A DNA stretch of 64,000 nucleotides, taken from the NCBI GenBank assembly GCA_022448955.1, contig JAKVCU010000002.1, forward strand, positions 39,006 to 103,005, read 5' to 3'. Shown here one piece after another: positions 54,914 through 64,000 of this stretch (position 1 is its first letter; the number at the start of each line of letters is the position of its first letter). This DNA is from Saprospiraceae bacterium. Lineage in GTDB: Bacteria; Bacteroidota; Bacteroidia; Chitinophagales; Saprospiraceae. The translations under genes and the position numbers were made by a program. The notes under the pieces were generated by a model. The model did not search any database. It was given only the letters and a program-made list of their open reading frames with translations, and had not been told where the DNA came from.

Positions 54914-56221
54914 ATGATGAATTTTATTGAAACATCTGTTTTTTTAATTTTATTTTCACTGCTTGGATTATCAAGTATTGCTCAAATCAATACAGAGTTT
55001 ACTCCAATTCCTGCAAGTTTTGGTATTAATAGTGCGAATCCTATTTATGCTTTAGATATCAACTATGACGATATTGATTTTGAAAAGCAGGTATTTCATA
55101 TATTCTTACCTGATACTGTTGGTAATTACCCATTAGTTGTATTTATACATGGAGGTGGATTTGTTGGTGGTTCGCCTGATGGTGCCATTACTGATCCTGC
55201 AAAGCGTGCAGATATTAAATACTTTCTGGAAAGAGGTTTTGCTTATGCAAGTTTTGGCTATCGACTGATAGAAACTACCCAAGCTGATCCAGATGGCGTA
55301 ATCAAGTCGCTAAACGATTCAAAACGCGCCCTTCAATTCGTTCGTCATTATGCTGAAGACTTATATATCAATCCTGAAAAAATCGCATTAGTGGGTAGTT
55401 CGGCAGGTGCTGGAACAAGTCTGTGGCTAGGTATACGTGATGATATGGCTGAACCAGATGCCGATGATCCCGTTTTGCATGAATCAACAAGGGTTTGTGC
55501 AGTGGTTTTAAATGGGAGTCAAGCCACTTACGATTTATACAAATGGGAATCACAGGTCTATAATAACTTTGATGGAAATGGAACTACCTATACTTTAGAT
55601 AGTCTTGAAAATCTTTTAGGCTATGACAGATTTTCCAACTTTTATGGTGGTGTTGATTCTCTAGGACAAATATTTACTGACCCTGCACTGATTCAATATA
55701 GAGAGGATGTAGATATGTTATTTCACATGTCAGCAGATGATGCGCCAATCTATATACGAAGTACTTCTTTGGCCATTCATCCTAATCAAAACATCTTTCA
55801 TCATGCTTTCCATGGGCGAGAAATTTATGAAACAGCCCTAGCGGCAAATGTTTCGGAAGTTAAAGCTGAGATACCTTACCTTTCGGTAAATACAACAGCG
55901 GGAGAAAGTAGAAATGAGTTTCTAGAAAGGCATTTGAACGAATGTACTCTATCTACATCAACCACTGAAAACATTGCCGATTCAAAAGAACTAAACATCT
56001 ATCCAAATCCAGCTAATACGCATATACAAATTGATTTACAAGAAGGGCAAATCAATGAAATAGAAATATTTTCTATAACTGGACAGTTAATGAATCGAAT
56101 AAATAATATAAAGTCAAATACTGCCGAAATCCCAGTTTCAAATTTACCGCTTGGAACTTATATGGTTAGAGTTACTACCGAGAATGGATTAAAAATTAGT
56201 AAAATAATTATCGTACAATAG
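54914..56221 (+). CDS. Secreted alpha/beta-hydrolase (esterase) with T9SS sorting domain
   Basis: 435 residues. A signal peptide ends SIAQ. The alpha/beta-hydrolase core (about 45-330) has the oxyanion motif HGGGF (79-83) and nucleophile Ser163 in GSSAG, the pattern of carboxylesterase/BD-FAE-like enzymes. The C-terminal ~85 residues are a Por sorting domain (IYPNPANTHIQIDL). It would hydrolyse ester bonds at the cell surface or outside the cell. The substrate is unknown; acetyl or feruloyl groups on glycans are plausible because T9SS cargo in this group is often glycan-active (inference). Convergent with the dioxygenase-like gene. Confidence 0.88.
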   Translation: MMNFIETSVFLILFSLLGLSSIAQINTEFTPIPASFGINSANPIYALDINYDDIDFEKQVFHIFLPDTVGNYPLVVFIHGGGFVGGSPDGAITDPAKRADIKYFLERGFAYASFGYRLIETTQADPDGVIKSLNDSKRALQFVRHYAEDLYINPEKIALVGSSAGAGTSLWLGIRDDMAEPDADDPVLHESTRVCAVVLNGSQATYDLYKWESQVYNNFDGNGTTYTLDSLENLLGYDRFSNFYGGVDSLGQIFTDPALIQYREDVDMLFHMSADDAPIYIRSTSLAIHPNQNIFHHAFHGREIYETALAANVSEVKAEIPYLSVNTTAGESRNEFLERHLNECTLSTSTTENIADSKELNIYPNPANTHIQIDLQEGQINEIEIFSITGQLMNRINNIKSNTAEIPVSNLPLGTYMVRVTTENGLKISKIIIVQ

Positions 56222-56234
56222 TACTATAGTGATG

Positions 56235-56264
56235 GATTCAGTTGATTTCGAGATTAGCTGAATC
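56235..56264. terminator. Bidirectional terminator candidate between convergent genes
   Basis: A stem GATTCAG/CTGAATC extended by G-U pairs, loop near TTTCGAG, between the esterase stop (56221) and the stop of the minus-strand gene (56274). Confidence 0.45.
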
Positions 56265-56273
56265 AATCTTATT

Positions 56274-57044
56274 CTAAAATTTTGTTCTACTATATTCTGC
56301 CTCGAATAAACTTTCCTGTCCTTGATAAAATTCATCTTCATTTACCTTGTACCAGTTTGCATTAGTATCATGCTTATAAGCTGGCGTAAATACATCAACT
56401 AATTGGGTAAATTCATTAGGCATAACGGAATGAATATTGCCATCATGTGCGTGAAGAGCGCTTACATTACCCGCTTTTACAATTTCATTGCTAACTTCTC
56501 GAAGCACACATTTTTTTATTATTGAAGTCTGCCCACCTTTGACGACTTCTCTAGAAGATGGCAATTGCTCTTCTATTGTATAATTCTTAGTCAAAATGCT
56601 TCCAGAAACTACATTTAGAACGCCTGTCATTTCGGGATGATCATGATGAGGGATATACTCGCCTTTTTCAAATTGAAATAAAGAAACCTGAAAATCTACT
56701 TCATAATGCAAACTTGCAGACTCAAACCAATTTGGCCGTCTATTTTCGTAGGCTTCCATTTCTCTTTTAATGTTTTCAAAAGCGGGAAAATCACATTGTA
56801 ACAGTAACTGTTTTACTTGATTGGTATATTTCTTTTCATCCCAAGGCAATTGGTATTGACTCTTAGCTAATTGGGTTAACCGCTCTAAAAATGCATCCCA
56901 ATTCAGTTGGGTATCCGCATTCCATCTTCCTAAATGACCATTTGCTTTTTGAGCATAAGAAGATATAGTATTAAGCTGTAAAGCTATACTGGCAAAGCCT
57001 AAAGCACTCAACTTGATAAATTCCCTGCGTTTAAAATCATTCAT
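56274..57044 (-). CDS. Tat-exported cupin, PCO/ADO-like thiol dioxygenase family
   Basis: 256 residues. The N-terminus (KRREFIKLSALGFASIAL) carries a twin-arginine signal, cleaved near ISSYAQ. The cupin core shows HHDHPEMTGVLN (His134, Asp135, His136) and NIHSVMPNEFTQLVDVFTPAY (His205), which fit the three-histidine iron site and conserved strands of plant cysteine oxidase/2-aminoethanethiol dioxygenase proteins. Those enzymes add oxygen to thiols in the cytosol, so an exported version would be unusual. It lies 114 bp downstream of the PhoX-like gene, also Tat-type, with a terminator between. The substrate is unknown; another cupin activity is possible. Confidence 0.65.
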   Translation of the reverse strand: MNDFKRREFIKLSALGFASIALQLNTISSYAQKANGHLGRWNADTQLNWDAFLERLTQLAKSQYQLPWDEKKYTNQVKQLLLQCDFPAFENIKREMEAYENRRPNWFESASLHYEVDFQVSLFQFEKGEYIPHHDHPEMTGVLNVVSGSILTKNYTIEEQLPSSREVVKGGQTSIIKKCVLREVSNEIVKAGNVSALHAHDGNIHSVMPNEFTQLVDVFTPAYKHDTNANWYKVNEDEFYQGQESLFEAEYSRTKF

Positions 57045-57104
57045 GATTCATCCTTGGTTTTTAGCTTAAAAAATGGACAATATAGCTTTGTTCCCAAAAT
57101 CGAC

Positions 57105-57136
57105 TTATTGAGGTGATAAGAAAAAATATCACCTCA
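57105..57136 (-). terminator. Terminator between the PhoX-like gene and the dioxygenase-like gene
   Basis: A 12-bp perfect stem (ATTGAGGTGATA / TATCACCTCAAT) with an A-rich 8-nt loop, 23 bp after the PhoX-like stop. Confidence 0.7.
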
Positions 57137-57158
57137 ATATTTGGGATCGTCTAAACTT

Positions 57159-58838
57159 CTATTGTAAAAGATGAAGTTGATTCATTTTTTCAATTAGATC
57201 ACCTTTAATGGCCACTACTGCAGGCTTTGGAATATTATCTCTATCGAAAGGCCACTTACTGCTTGGATTTTTTTTATCTTCCGTTTGCTCACCTGGATGT
57301 TGAACACTTAAAAAGAGAGTTTTCCCATCCGGAGAAAACCAAGGCCCTGTAAGCTCAGCATCTCTTGGAGCTGTCGCAACGCGAATCACTTTCCCTTCAT
57401 CTTTTCCATACCGAGGAATCACAAATAAACTATTATTCTTGAATGGCATATACGGACGACCAGGCTTATTCATCATACTACCTGACATATCTGTAGTGAT
57501 CCAGAGATTGCCTGCTAAGTCAAATGCTAAATTATCAGGGCATGAAAATCCGTTCTCTTCACCACCTGCTTTATACGTAGAAGCTTTGAAGGTTAAAGCA
57601 TCAAAAGCGCCATCGGTTTCTTCGACTTTTAGGATAGAACCGTGATAGTCTTTCTTAGTCACATTGTTGGTCAATGAAACGAGAATATGCCCAGTAATTG
57701 GATCAATTTCAATATCTTCTGGGCGGTTTAGTTCTGTTGCACCTAATAACTTGGCTGCTTCTCTCACTCGAATTAAGACCTCTGTTTGATCTTTAAATTT
57801 ATTTTTTAGCACCGGTTGATTTTCCCAATCTAGCGCGAGCCATTTACCATTGTCTATATCCGCTACATAAAGTGTTCCTTCCTTCAATGAACCTGGCTTG
57901 GAAGAAATGAATTTATATAGGTGCTCATTAACTTTATCATCTCCAGTGTAAGCGACTACTCTCTTATCTTCTAACTCATATAAAGTACAGCACTCATGTG
58001 CAAATCGGCCTAGCGCCACATGTTTTTGAGCAGAACCGTCCTTGGGATCGATTTCTACTACCCAGCCGTAATGTTCTGGTGGATGATTATGGACTTTTTC
58101 CCATCCATAGCTACTTGAAATATGCTTAGGTACATCATTTTCATCATACTCAGTTTCTCCATAAAAACTGTCATAGTTCTCCTCACAAGTGAGGAAAGTC
58201 TTCCAGGGAGTAATTCCCCCTGAGCAGTTACTATGTGTCCCAATAACAGTTGTTTTTCCTTTAATAGGGGTATCCCAATTTAATTTTATTGGCGTCTTTG
58301 CAGTAATCCTTCTATTAAATGGATCATTTTTTACAATTTTCCATTTGCCCTCTTCTTCTCTAATTCTTACAATTGTTCCACCAACATTATACATTTCTTT
58401 GTCTATCTGAGCAGTGGTACGGGGCTCTTTATATTCTCTACTTGAAAAACCAGAAACAAATAATGGATCAATATATTCATGATTTACCCACAATAATCCA
58501 TCCTTCGGATTATTGTCATCAAGTGGAATAAAACAGGTAAAATCGTTATTAAACCCAAAAGTATCCTTCCTACTTATTTTATCTCCCCACTTAATGATAG
58601 TATGATAATCTAAACCTTCTGCCAACAACAAATCGTCCTTATCAGAAGGAGGCATTGCAGTTATGGCTAAGTTTTTTAACTTTTCAAGTCTTTCCTTTGG
58701 AGAAAGAACTGGGGTAATTGGCGTGGCCATACTGCCACAGCTAGTTAGAAAAGGAGGAATAAGCATAGTTCCCAAACTAGCCTTACCTAAAAAAGAAATA
58801 AATTCTTTTCGATTATAATTTTTTTTATTGGTATCCAT
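57159..58838 (-). CDS. PhoX-family (DUF839) alkaline phosphatase-like lipoprotein
   Basis: 559 residues. The N-terminus (NYNRKEFISFLGKASLG, then FLTSC) is a Tat-like signal with an Arg-Lys pair and a lipobox, so it is probably exported folded and lipidated. The PhoX signature GGITPWKTFLTCEENYDSFYG (around residues 205-225) is present, with RPEDIEIDPITGHILVSLTN and NGFSCPDNLAFDLAGNLWITTD blades of the propeller. PhoX enzymes bind iron and calcium and release phosphate from esters. No PHO box or phosphate-starvation gene is adjacent. The phosphatase role is by family only. Confidence 0.88.
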   Translation of the reverse strand: MDTNKKNYNRKEFISFLGKASLGTMLIPPFLTSCGSMATPITPVLSPKERLEKLKNLAITAMPPSDKDDLLLAEGLDYHTIIKWGDKISRKDTFGFNNDFTCFIPLDDNNPKDGLLWVNHEYIDPLFVSGFSSREYKEPRTTAQIDKEMYNVGGTIVRIREEEGKWKIVKNDPFNRRITAKTPIKLNWDTPIKGKTTVIGTHSNCSGGITPWKTFLTCEENYDSFYGETEYDENDVPKHISSSYGWEKVHNHPPEHYGWVVEIDPKDGSAQKHVALGRFAHECCTLYELEDKRVVAYTGDDKVNEHLYKFISSKPGSLKEGTLYVADIDNGKWLALDWENQPVLKNKFKDQTEVLIRVREAAKLLGATELNRPEDIEIDPITGHILVSLTNNVTKKDYHGSILKVEETDGAFDALTFKASTYKAGGEENGFSCPDNLAFDLAGNLWITTDMSGSMMNKPGRPYMPFKNNSLFVIPRYGKDEGKVIRVATAPRDAELTGPWFSPDGKTLFLSVQHPGEQTEDKKNPSSKWPFDRDNIPKPAVVAIKGDLIEKMNQLHLLQ

Positions 58839-58862
58839 CTAGTGCTTTTATTTTTGATAATG

Positions 58863-58881
58863 TTAAGTAGTTAGGCTAGAA
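58863..58881 (+). repeat. Fragment of the dispersed palindromic element (copy 4)
   Basis: TTAAGTAGTTAGGCTAGAA is identical in reverse complement to 29534-29552 of copy 1, and its GTTAGGCTAGAAAAT part matches the left edge of copy 2 (32002-32015). No core present. Confidence 0.5.
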
Positions 58882-59092
58882 AATCCAATCTGTAACAAAC
58901 ATCAAATTATGGTCTTGTCTTTGTAATTTAAGGCTTATCGATCTTTTCCAGTTGTTTTTTCATTAATCAATAAGCAATAGCATTAATGCTTATCATACCA
59001 AGCATTAAAATGTTTAACAATTTAGATGAACGCCTTATTAAAAAATAGAATTGATTCTGTTCTGTACCTTTTGAAACTTTACACAACGGAAA

Positions 59093-60304
59093 TTACAAAT
59101 ACCTCTTAATCACATTCTTACCCAGCTGATGCATATGTACCTCATCTGGGCCATCGGCGAGGCGTAGGGTACGTGCACCGGCCCAATAGCTCGCTAGTGG
59201 TGTATCGTTGCTGACACCCAGTCCACCGTGAACTTGGATGGCACGATCGATCACCTTTAATGCCATATTAGGTGCAACAATTTTGATCATGGCAATTAAA
59301 TCTTTGGCAGCTTTGTTGCCTAAGCGATCCATTTTATCAGCTGTAGAAAGTGTTAGCAGACGTGCCTGCTCTATTTCACAACGAGACATGGCAACATCCT
59401 GACGGATGCTAGAAAAGTCTTTTAGGCTGCGGCCAAATGCAGTTCTGGAAGCAGCTCTACGGCACATCAGTTCTAAAGAACGTTCTGCCATTCCAATCAA
59501 ACGCATGCAGTGATGGATACGACCTGGCCCTAGGCGTCCCTGTGCAATTTCAAATCCTCTTCCCTCTCCTAGTATCAAGTTTTCTTTTGGAACTCTTACA
59601 TTATTTAACTTCACTTCTGCATGGCCTTCTGGCGAATCGATATAACCAAAAACGGGTAGTGGACGAACCACTTCTACCCCTGGCGTATCCATAGGCACTA
59701 AAATCATACTTTGTTGTTGATGGCGGGGTGCATCTGGGTCTGTTTTCCCCATTACAATGGCGATCTTGCAATTTGGATACATGGCTCCTGAAGACCACCA
59801 CTTATGACCATTGATAACATATTCATCCCCTTCTCTTTTGATGGAAGTTTGGATATTGGTTGCATCTGAAGAAGCGACATCTGGCTCTGTCATCAAAAAT
59901 GCAGAGCGGATATCTCCGTTCATCAATGGTTTTAGCCATTGTTCTTGTTGAGCTGGAGTACCATATTTAGCCAATACTTCCATATTCCCCGTATCTGGGG
60001 CACTACAGTTAAATATTTCAGAAGCCCAACGTACCCGGCCCATTAGCTCAGCTAATGGCGCATATTCTAAATTCGTCAAACCAGGGCTTAAATCGCCATA
60101 ACCTTTAGGTAAGAATAAATTCCAGAGTCCTTCTTCTTTTGCTTTTTCTTTTAAGGCTTCTATTCCCGGCCACACCGTCCAATTATTTTTAGGATCTAGG
60201 TTGAATTCAGCCACTTCTTTTTCTACTGGATAGATATGATCCTCCATGAAGGCCTGAACGCGTGCTCTTAGCTCTTTTACTTTATCAGAATACTCAAAGT
60301 TCAT
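59093..60304 (-). CDS. Acyl-CoA dehydrogenase (403 residues)
   Basis: A FAD-dependent acyl-CoA dehydrogenase with all three domains: N-terminal helices (ending about residue 125), middle beta domain ([28 protein letters not shown]) and C-terminal helices ([41 protein letters not shown]). It is of the ACAD10/11-like type and would oxidise acyl-CoA to enoyl-CoA with electron transfer flavoprotein. Third gene of a minus-strand set, 14 bp after the SDR gene, so co-transcribed. Chain-length specificity is unknown. Confidence 0.93.
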   Translation of the reverse strand: MNFEYSDKVKELRARVQAFMEDHIYPVEKEVAEFNLDPKNNWTVWPGIEALKEKAKEEGLWNLFLPKGYGDLSPGLTNLEYAPLAELMGRVRWASEIFNCSAPDTGNMEVLAKYGTPAQQEQWLKPLMNGDIRSAFLMTEPDVASSDATNIQTSIKREGDEYVINGHKWWSSGAMYPNCKIAIVMGKTDPDAPRHQQQSMILVPMDTPGVEVVRPLPVFGYIDSPEGHAEVKLNNVRVPKENLILGEGRGFEIAQGRLGPGRIHHCMRLIGMAERSLELMCRRAASRTAFGRSLKDFSSIRQDVAMSRCEIEQARLLTLSTADKMDRLGNKAAKDLIAMIKIVAPNMALKVIDRAIQVHGGLGVSNDTPLASYWAGARTLRLADGPDEVHMHQLGKNVIKRYL

Positions 60305-60318
60305 AGGTTAGGGTTTAA

Positions 60319-61095
60319 TTATCCTGCAATCAAATATCCACCATCGGCAGTATATACACCACCGGTCATATAGGCACCAGCATCGGATGCTAACAGTACG
60401 ACTAGACCTGCCATTTCATCTGGCATACCGATACGACCAGAAGGAATATTATTTTCTAAATGTTTTAGAAGGCCTTCATTCTGCCATAAGGCAGAACTGA
60501 GTTTTGTTTTGATCAAACCAGGGCAAAGTACGTTTGAACGAATGCCATATTTACCCCATTCTTTGGCTTGATTTTTTGAAAGCATTAGGATAGCGGCTTT
60601 ACTCACACTATATAGTCCTAATCCCATTCCAGGATGCATACCTTCTACTGAACTGACATTAATGATACTTCCTCCCCCCCTTTCTTTCATAGAAGGCAAT
60701 GCTAAATTGGATAAAGCCCAAGGAGCTTTTACATTGACATCCATCAATTTATCAAAAACGATATCATCTGCTTGTTCTATTGGACCAAAAACGGGATTGA
60801 TAGCTGCATTGTTCACTAATATATCTACGCCACCATAGTGTTCGATGGTCTTTTTCACTAATGCTTCTCTTTGTTCTGCTTTTCCTACGTGGCAAGCAAT
60901 ACCTACGGCTTCTAAACCATCTTTTTTAAACTGCTCTACTACTTCATCTACTGATTCTTGCTTCCGGCTACTAATGACCACTTTTGCACCGTGCTCTGCT
61001 AGTCCTCTGGCAATCGCTTCGCCAATGCCTTTACTTGATCCAGTAACGATAGCTACTTTACCTTTTAACTGGAATAATTTCTTTATTCTATCCAT
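60319..61095 (-). CDS. Short-chain dehydrogenase/reductase (SDR)
   Basis: 258 residues of the classical SDR fold: TGSSKGIG cofactor motif (19-26), NNAA (95-98), catalytic Ser149, Tyr162 and Lys166 (YSVSK), and the PCLIKTK-type PG motif near residue 193. A 3-hydroxyacyl or related oxidoreductase using NAD(P) is expected. It is flanked by two acyl-CoA dehydrogenases, so a step in fatty-acid or branched-chain degradation is likely (inference). It lies 84 bp behind the 604-residue dehydrogenase with a hairpin in the gap. Confidence 0.93.
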   Translation of the reverse strand: MDRIKKLFQLKGKVAIVTGSSKGIGEAIARGLAEHGAKVVISSRKQESVDEVVEQFKKDGLEAVGIACHVGKAEQREALVKKTIEHYGGVDILVNNAAINPVFGPIEQADDIVFDKLMDVNVKAPWALSNLALPSMKERGGGSIINVSSVEGMHPGMGLGLYSVSKAAILMLSKNQAKEWGKYGIRSNVLCPGLIKTKLSSALWQNEGLLKHLENNIPSGRIGMPDEMAGLVVLLASDAGAYMTGGVYTADGGYLIAG

Positions 61096-61123
61096 ACAAT
61101 TTGGTTTGAAATATCTCCTAAAA

Positions 61124-61160
61124 ATAAAGACTTCTGAAGTAATCTCCAGAAGTCTTATTA
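61124..61160 (-). terminator. Hairpin between the acyl-CoA dehydrogenase and SDR genes
   Basis: A 10-bp perfect stem (AAGACTTCTG / CAGAAGTCTT), T-rich on the minus side (TTTATTTTTAGG). It may attenuate transcription, so the two genes downstream could be partly independent. Confidence 0.7.
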
Positions 61161-61178
61161 TTTATCTTGTTTTTATTT

Positions 61179-62993
61179 TTATGCAAATACTTCTTCCTCA
61201 TTTGGGATAGTCAAAACATCCTGATCTTTCAGGATTTCTGCTAGGGAAGAGGTTCTTGATAATTCGTATTTGAAGTAGAACTTCATGGTGTGAATCTTGG
61301 CGTTGTAGAATTCTTCGCTGTAATCCATATTAGCGGTAACTAAAGCATGCTTAGAATGTGTTGCCATCTGTAACCACAACCAAGAGATCACCACTTTACT
61401 AAAGAATTCCATGAAGATCGTTGCGTCTGCGATATAACGCTCGTAATCTCCTTTCATAGCGAACTGACTAAGGTGCCCCAGAACATCTTGTGTAAGTTGT
61501 AATTTTGCGCCAAGCTTAGCAGCATAAGGCTTCAAGTCATCATAAGTACTAGCGTCCTTCATCGTTTCCTTCATTTCATTCGCTAAGAGCATGAGTGCTT
61601 TACCCCCTTTCATTGCCACTTTACGACCTAATAAGTCCAAGGATTGAATACCTGTCGTACCTTCATAAATAGAGAAAATACGAATATCTCTATAGTACTG
61701 TTGTAAAATATACTCCGAACAGAAACCATATCCACCTAGCACTTGTAGACCATTATTGATCGAACGCATACCATCTTCAGATGGGTAGGTTTTACAAATT
61801 GGGGTAAGTAATTCTAGTAACAAGTAATACTTTTCTTTTTCTTCTGGATCTGTAACAGTCTGGTATAAGTCTGCATAAATAGAAGTTAATGTTACGAGAC
61901 TAAGCGAACCTTCAGAAATGGCTTTCTGTAGGAGCAACATTCTACGAACATCAGGATGATTGATAATCAATGTTTGTTCTTGATTAACATCCTTTGTTCC
62001 TTTTGCCGAAAGGCGACGCCCTTGGGGTCTTTCCTTTGCGTACTCTAAAGAAGCATAATAAGCAGCTGTACATATACCGGCACCGCCTCGTCCTACTGCG
62101 ATACGAGCACCATTCATCATCAAAAACATATACTTTAAGCCCTGATTAGGCTCTCCTACTAACCAACCTTGGCAATCATCTTGCTCACCAAAGATCAGAT
62201 GTGTTGTACAATACCCTTTTTGTCCCATTTTCTGGAAATCACCAGCTGTAATTACATCATTTGAAGTAAGGCTTGCGTCATCCTGTATTTTATTTTTAGG
62301 AACAACAAATAAAGAAATACCTTTTGTTCCAGCAGGAGCGCCATCAATTCTTGCAAGCACAAGGTGCACGACATTATCTACATATTCATGATCGCCGCCT
62401 GAAATAAATATTTTTTGCCCTTTAATTTTGTAAGAACCATCATCACTAGGCGTTGCACTTGTTGTTATATCAGACAGCGAGCTACCTGCTTGTGGCTCAG
62501 TTAAGCACATCGTACCTGCCCAATCACCTGTAAGCATCTTTGGTGTATACTTCGCTTTTAACTCTTCACTTCCAAACTCAACAATTAGTTCGGCAGCGCC
62601 CTGAGTCAGGCCTAAATAACCAGGCAAGTGATTATTAGCTGCATCCATAATGTAGTAAGCAGCCGTCATCGCTGTCAAGGGCATTTGCAAGCCGCCATCC
62701 TCAAAAGAGAAACAAGCTGAAATCAATCCTAATTCTCCACCTTCTTTCATTACTGTTTCTACGACAGGAGGTACTATAATCTTTCCATCTTCAAAACGAG
62801 CGGCATGTTTGTCCATGTCTTGGAAAGTAGGATACAATTTTTGGTCAGAAAAATCTTTTACTGAAGTTAAGAACATATCAACCGCTTCGCGATCATAGTC
62901 CGCAAAGTGTTCTTGATTAAGCACATCTTCAAATCCATGGATATCGTATAATAAATACTTCAACGAATCCATATCCACATATTGATTGGCCAT
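61179..62993 (-). CDS. Acyl-CoA dehydrogenase (604 residues, FadE5-like with extra N- and C-terminal domains)
   Basis: A longer acyl-CoA dehydrogenase. The N-terminal acyl-CoA-dehydrogenase-associated segment (YKxxxxDIHGF-like start, LKYLLYDIHGFEDVLNQEHF) is followed by the catalytic core (CLTEPQAGSSLSDITTSA, KIKGQKIFISGGDH) and IYEGTTGIQSLDLLGRK with the probable base Glu, plus a ~120-residue C-terminal domain. This layout is that of large broad-specificity bacterial enzymes (ACDH_N/ACDH_C). First gene of the fatty-acid-oxidation cluster. The divergent Crp-like gene lies 153 bp upstream on the same strand. Confidence 0.93.
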   Translation of the reverse strand: MANQYVDMDSLKYLLYDIHGFEDVLNQEHFADYDREAVDMFLTSVKDFSDQKLYPTFQDMDKHAARFEDGKIIVPPVVETVMKEGGELGLISACFSFEDGGLQMPLTAMTAAYYIMDAANNHLPGYLGLTQGAAELIVEFGSEELKAKYTPKMLTGDWAGTMCLTEPQAGSSLSDITTSATPSDDGSYKIKGQKIFISGGDHEYVDNVVHLVLARIDGAPAGTKGISLFVVPKNKIQDDASLTSNDVITAGDFQKMGQKGYCTTHLIFGEQDDCQGWLVGEPNQGLKYMFLMMNGARIAVGRGGAGICTAAYYASLEYAKERPQGRRLSAKGTKDVNQEQTLIINHPDVRRMLLLQKAISEGSLSLVTLTSIYADLYQTVTDPEEKEKYYLLLELLTPICKTYPSEDGMRSINNGLQVLGGYGFCSEYILQQYYRDIRIFSIYEGTTGIQSLDLLGRKVAMKGGKALMLLANEMKETMKDASTYDDLKPYAAKLGAKLQLTQDVLGHLSQFAMKGDYERYIADATIFMEFFSKVVISWLWLQMATHSKHALVTANMDYSEEFYNAKIHTMKFYFKYELSRTSSLAEILKDQDVLTIPNEEEVFA

Positions 62994-63146
62994 TTTATGA
63001 TCTGTTTAGTTAATATTTTAATTACTTAAACCAAAGAAAAAGATATATTGCCAAATCTCCATTAAACGAGTTTAAGAAAATGGATTGGTTAATAGTTGTT
63101 GAATAGTTAGCCAAAACGAACAACAGGCCACTGACCACCCAAATAT

Positions 63147-63716
63147 CTACCTCGACAATCGACGACGAATTTTGGAGAGACCAACAGGCGTAACACCAAG
63201 GTAAGAAGCAATCAAGTATTGCGGGATGACTTGAGTAAGTTTTGGGCGCTTGTCTATAAAACGCAGATAGCGCTCCTCAGCCGAAAGATTAGTCACACGC
63301 CCTACCCTCTTTGCCAATTTAAGGAACTCATCTTGTACAAATAACCGACCAAAGCGCTCTAATTCGTGATGCTTGCGAAAGCATTCCTCTATATCCTTTT
63401 TTGAAATGGCATACAACTTAGAGTTTTCTAAAGCTTTAATGTAGCAATTGGACGGTTTTTCTTCCACATAATTGGGTAAATCAGTAAATAAATCACCATT
63501 TGTAAAAAACTCCAATACTTGCTCGTGGCCTTCCTTCAAGGTATAATAAGACAAACAGCCTTCATTCAAAAAGAAAAAATGTCGAATATACTGCCCCTCT
63601 TTTAACAAAAAATCACCCTTTCGCAGTTTGACTTCTTTATAAAACTGCAAAAAGAAAGATATAACTTCTTCAGAGATAGGAGCAAAAGAGGCTAGTTTTC
63701 TTTTTAATGTTTGCAT
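63147..63716 (-). CDS. Crp/Fnr-family regulator (short type)
   Basis: 189 residues. The effector barrel (VKLRKGDFLLKEGQYIRHFF) is followed by a minimal DNA-binding helix-turn-helix at the C-terminus (YLIASYLGVTPVGLSKIRRRL). This short architecture is common in Bacteroidota Crp-like proteins that respond to unknown signals and lack the classical FNR cysteine set. It lies on the same strand, 153 bp upstream of the acyl-CoA dehydrogenase cluster, and may regulate it (inference). It is unlike the two longer Crp-type proteins of the window, which are close to each other. Confidence 0.88.
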   Translation of the reverse strand: MQTLKRKLASFAPISEEVISFFLQFYKEVKLRKGDFLLKEGQYIRHFFFLNEGCLSYYTLKEGHEQVLEFFTNGDLFTDLPNYVEEKPSNCYIKALENSKLYAISKKDIEECFRKHHELERFGRLFVQDEFLKLAKRVGRVTNLSAEERYLRFIDKRPKLTQVIPQYLIASYLGVTPVGLSKIRRRLSR

Positions 63717-64000
63717 ATCTAAGTTATTGGGCTAAGTTGTCTTAACTCATTTTTACGCCTGCACAAATAAATAAAAACGCTTTGACTCTGCCTTAAAGGT
63801 ACGTATTTGTCTGAATTATTCCATTATTGAAAAGGACTGAAAAGATATGAATGCTCCATAATTAACTCTTTTTTCTTCTTATCCTCAATGTCCATGATAT
63901 TGAATTATATAATTTAAATCCATTTAAGCAGGTAACCATATTAAACTTTGTAATTGAAAAATAAATATCATTGATAATCAATTATTTAAAATTTTTTATT
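63717..64000. other. Window end, upstream of the Crp-type gene
   Basis: 284 bp, AT-rich and stop-rich. It presumably contains the Crp-type promoter. Nothing else was recognised. Confidence 0.5.

Noticed and set aside
60670-60690. Run of seven C in the SDR gene as a possible frameshift site
   Set aside because: It encodes the Gly-rich ERGGGSI stretch common in SDR proteins and the frame is intact.

Overview
The window (about 38 percent GC by eye) comes from a Bacteroidota chromosome. The evidence is a SusC/SusD pair, several proteins ending in type IX secretion (Por) sorting domains, a FecI/FecR/TonB-receptor/DUF4249 block, TAnnTTTG-type promoters and the lack of strong Shine-Dalgarno sequences. 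The protein flavour (CRTAC1-like FG-GAP/UnbV proteins, sulfatases, DUF4249, exported PhoX) suggests a marine or aquatic Saprospiria/Lewinella-like member, but the genus cannot be fixed from sequence alone.

Bases 1-23062 are a polysaccharide utilisation locus, all on the plus strand and tightly packed. It holds a susC cut by the window edge, susD, a CRTAC1-like FG-GAP/UnbV protein, a secreted two-repeat protein of unknown fold, a serine hydrolase, a GH43 glycosidase, four S1 sulfatases, a second serine hydrolase fused to an N-terminal beta-rich region, a GH13 amylase-family lipoprotein and a sodium/solute symporter. Together these would bind, desulfate, deacylate, hydrolyse and import a sulfated, branched glycan. 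No regulator of the locus lies in the window. A second, much larger FG-GAP/UnbV paralogue faces it from the other strand (23296-26574).

Bases 26575-32170 are a looser accessory stretch: a TapB-like secreted protein, a TraB/GumN-like protein, a broken macro-domain gene, a small secreted protein with a sorting domain, an RsmF-like rRNA methyltransferase and two copies of a long palindromic repeat. Bases 32174-38929 (minus strand) hold a Crp/Fnr regulator and a Fec-type block (ECF sigma, FecR, STN-TonB receptor, DUF4249 lipoprotein).

Bases 39272-53228 are largely housekeeping: an AGCS amino-acid/sodium symporter, a di-haem peroxidase, a DUF3299 lipoprotein, infC-rpmI-rplT, clpC, a STAS protein, ribonuclease Z, a second Crp/Fnr paralogue, DNA polymerase IV, a HAD phosphatase and tRNA-Lys(UUU).

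Bases 53446-63716 hold a DUF1295 membrane protein, a secreted esterase with a sorting domain, two Tat-exported proteins (a PCO/ADO-like thiol dioxygenase and a PhoX-like phosphatase), a fatty-acid-oxidation cluster (two acyl-CoA dehydrogenases and an SDR dehydrogenase) and a third Crp-type regulator. The most unusual items are the dispersed palindromic element, the exported thiol-dioxygenase-like protein, the uncharacterised repeat domains of the two secreted proteins, and decayed genes in the larger gaps.
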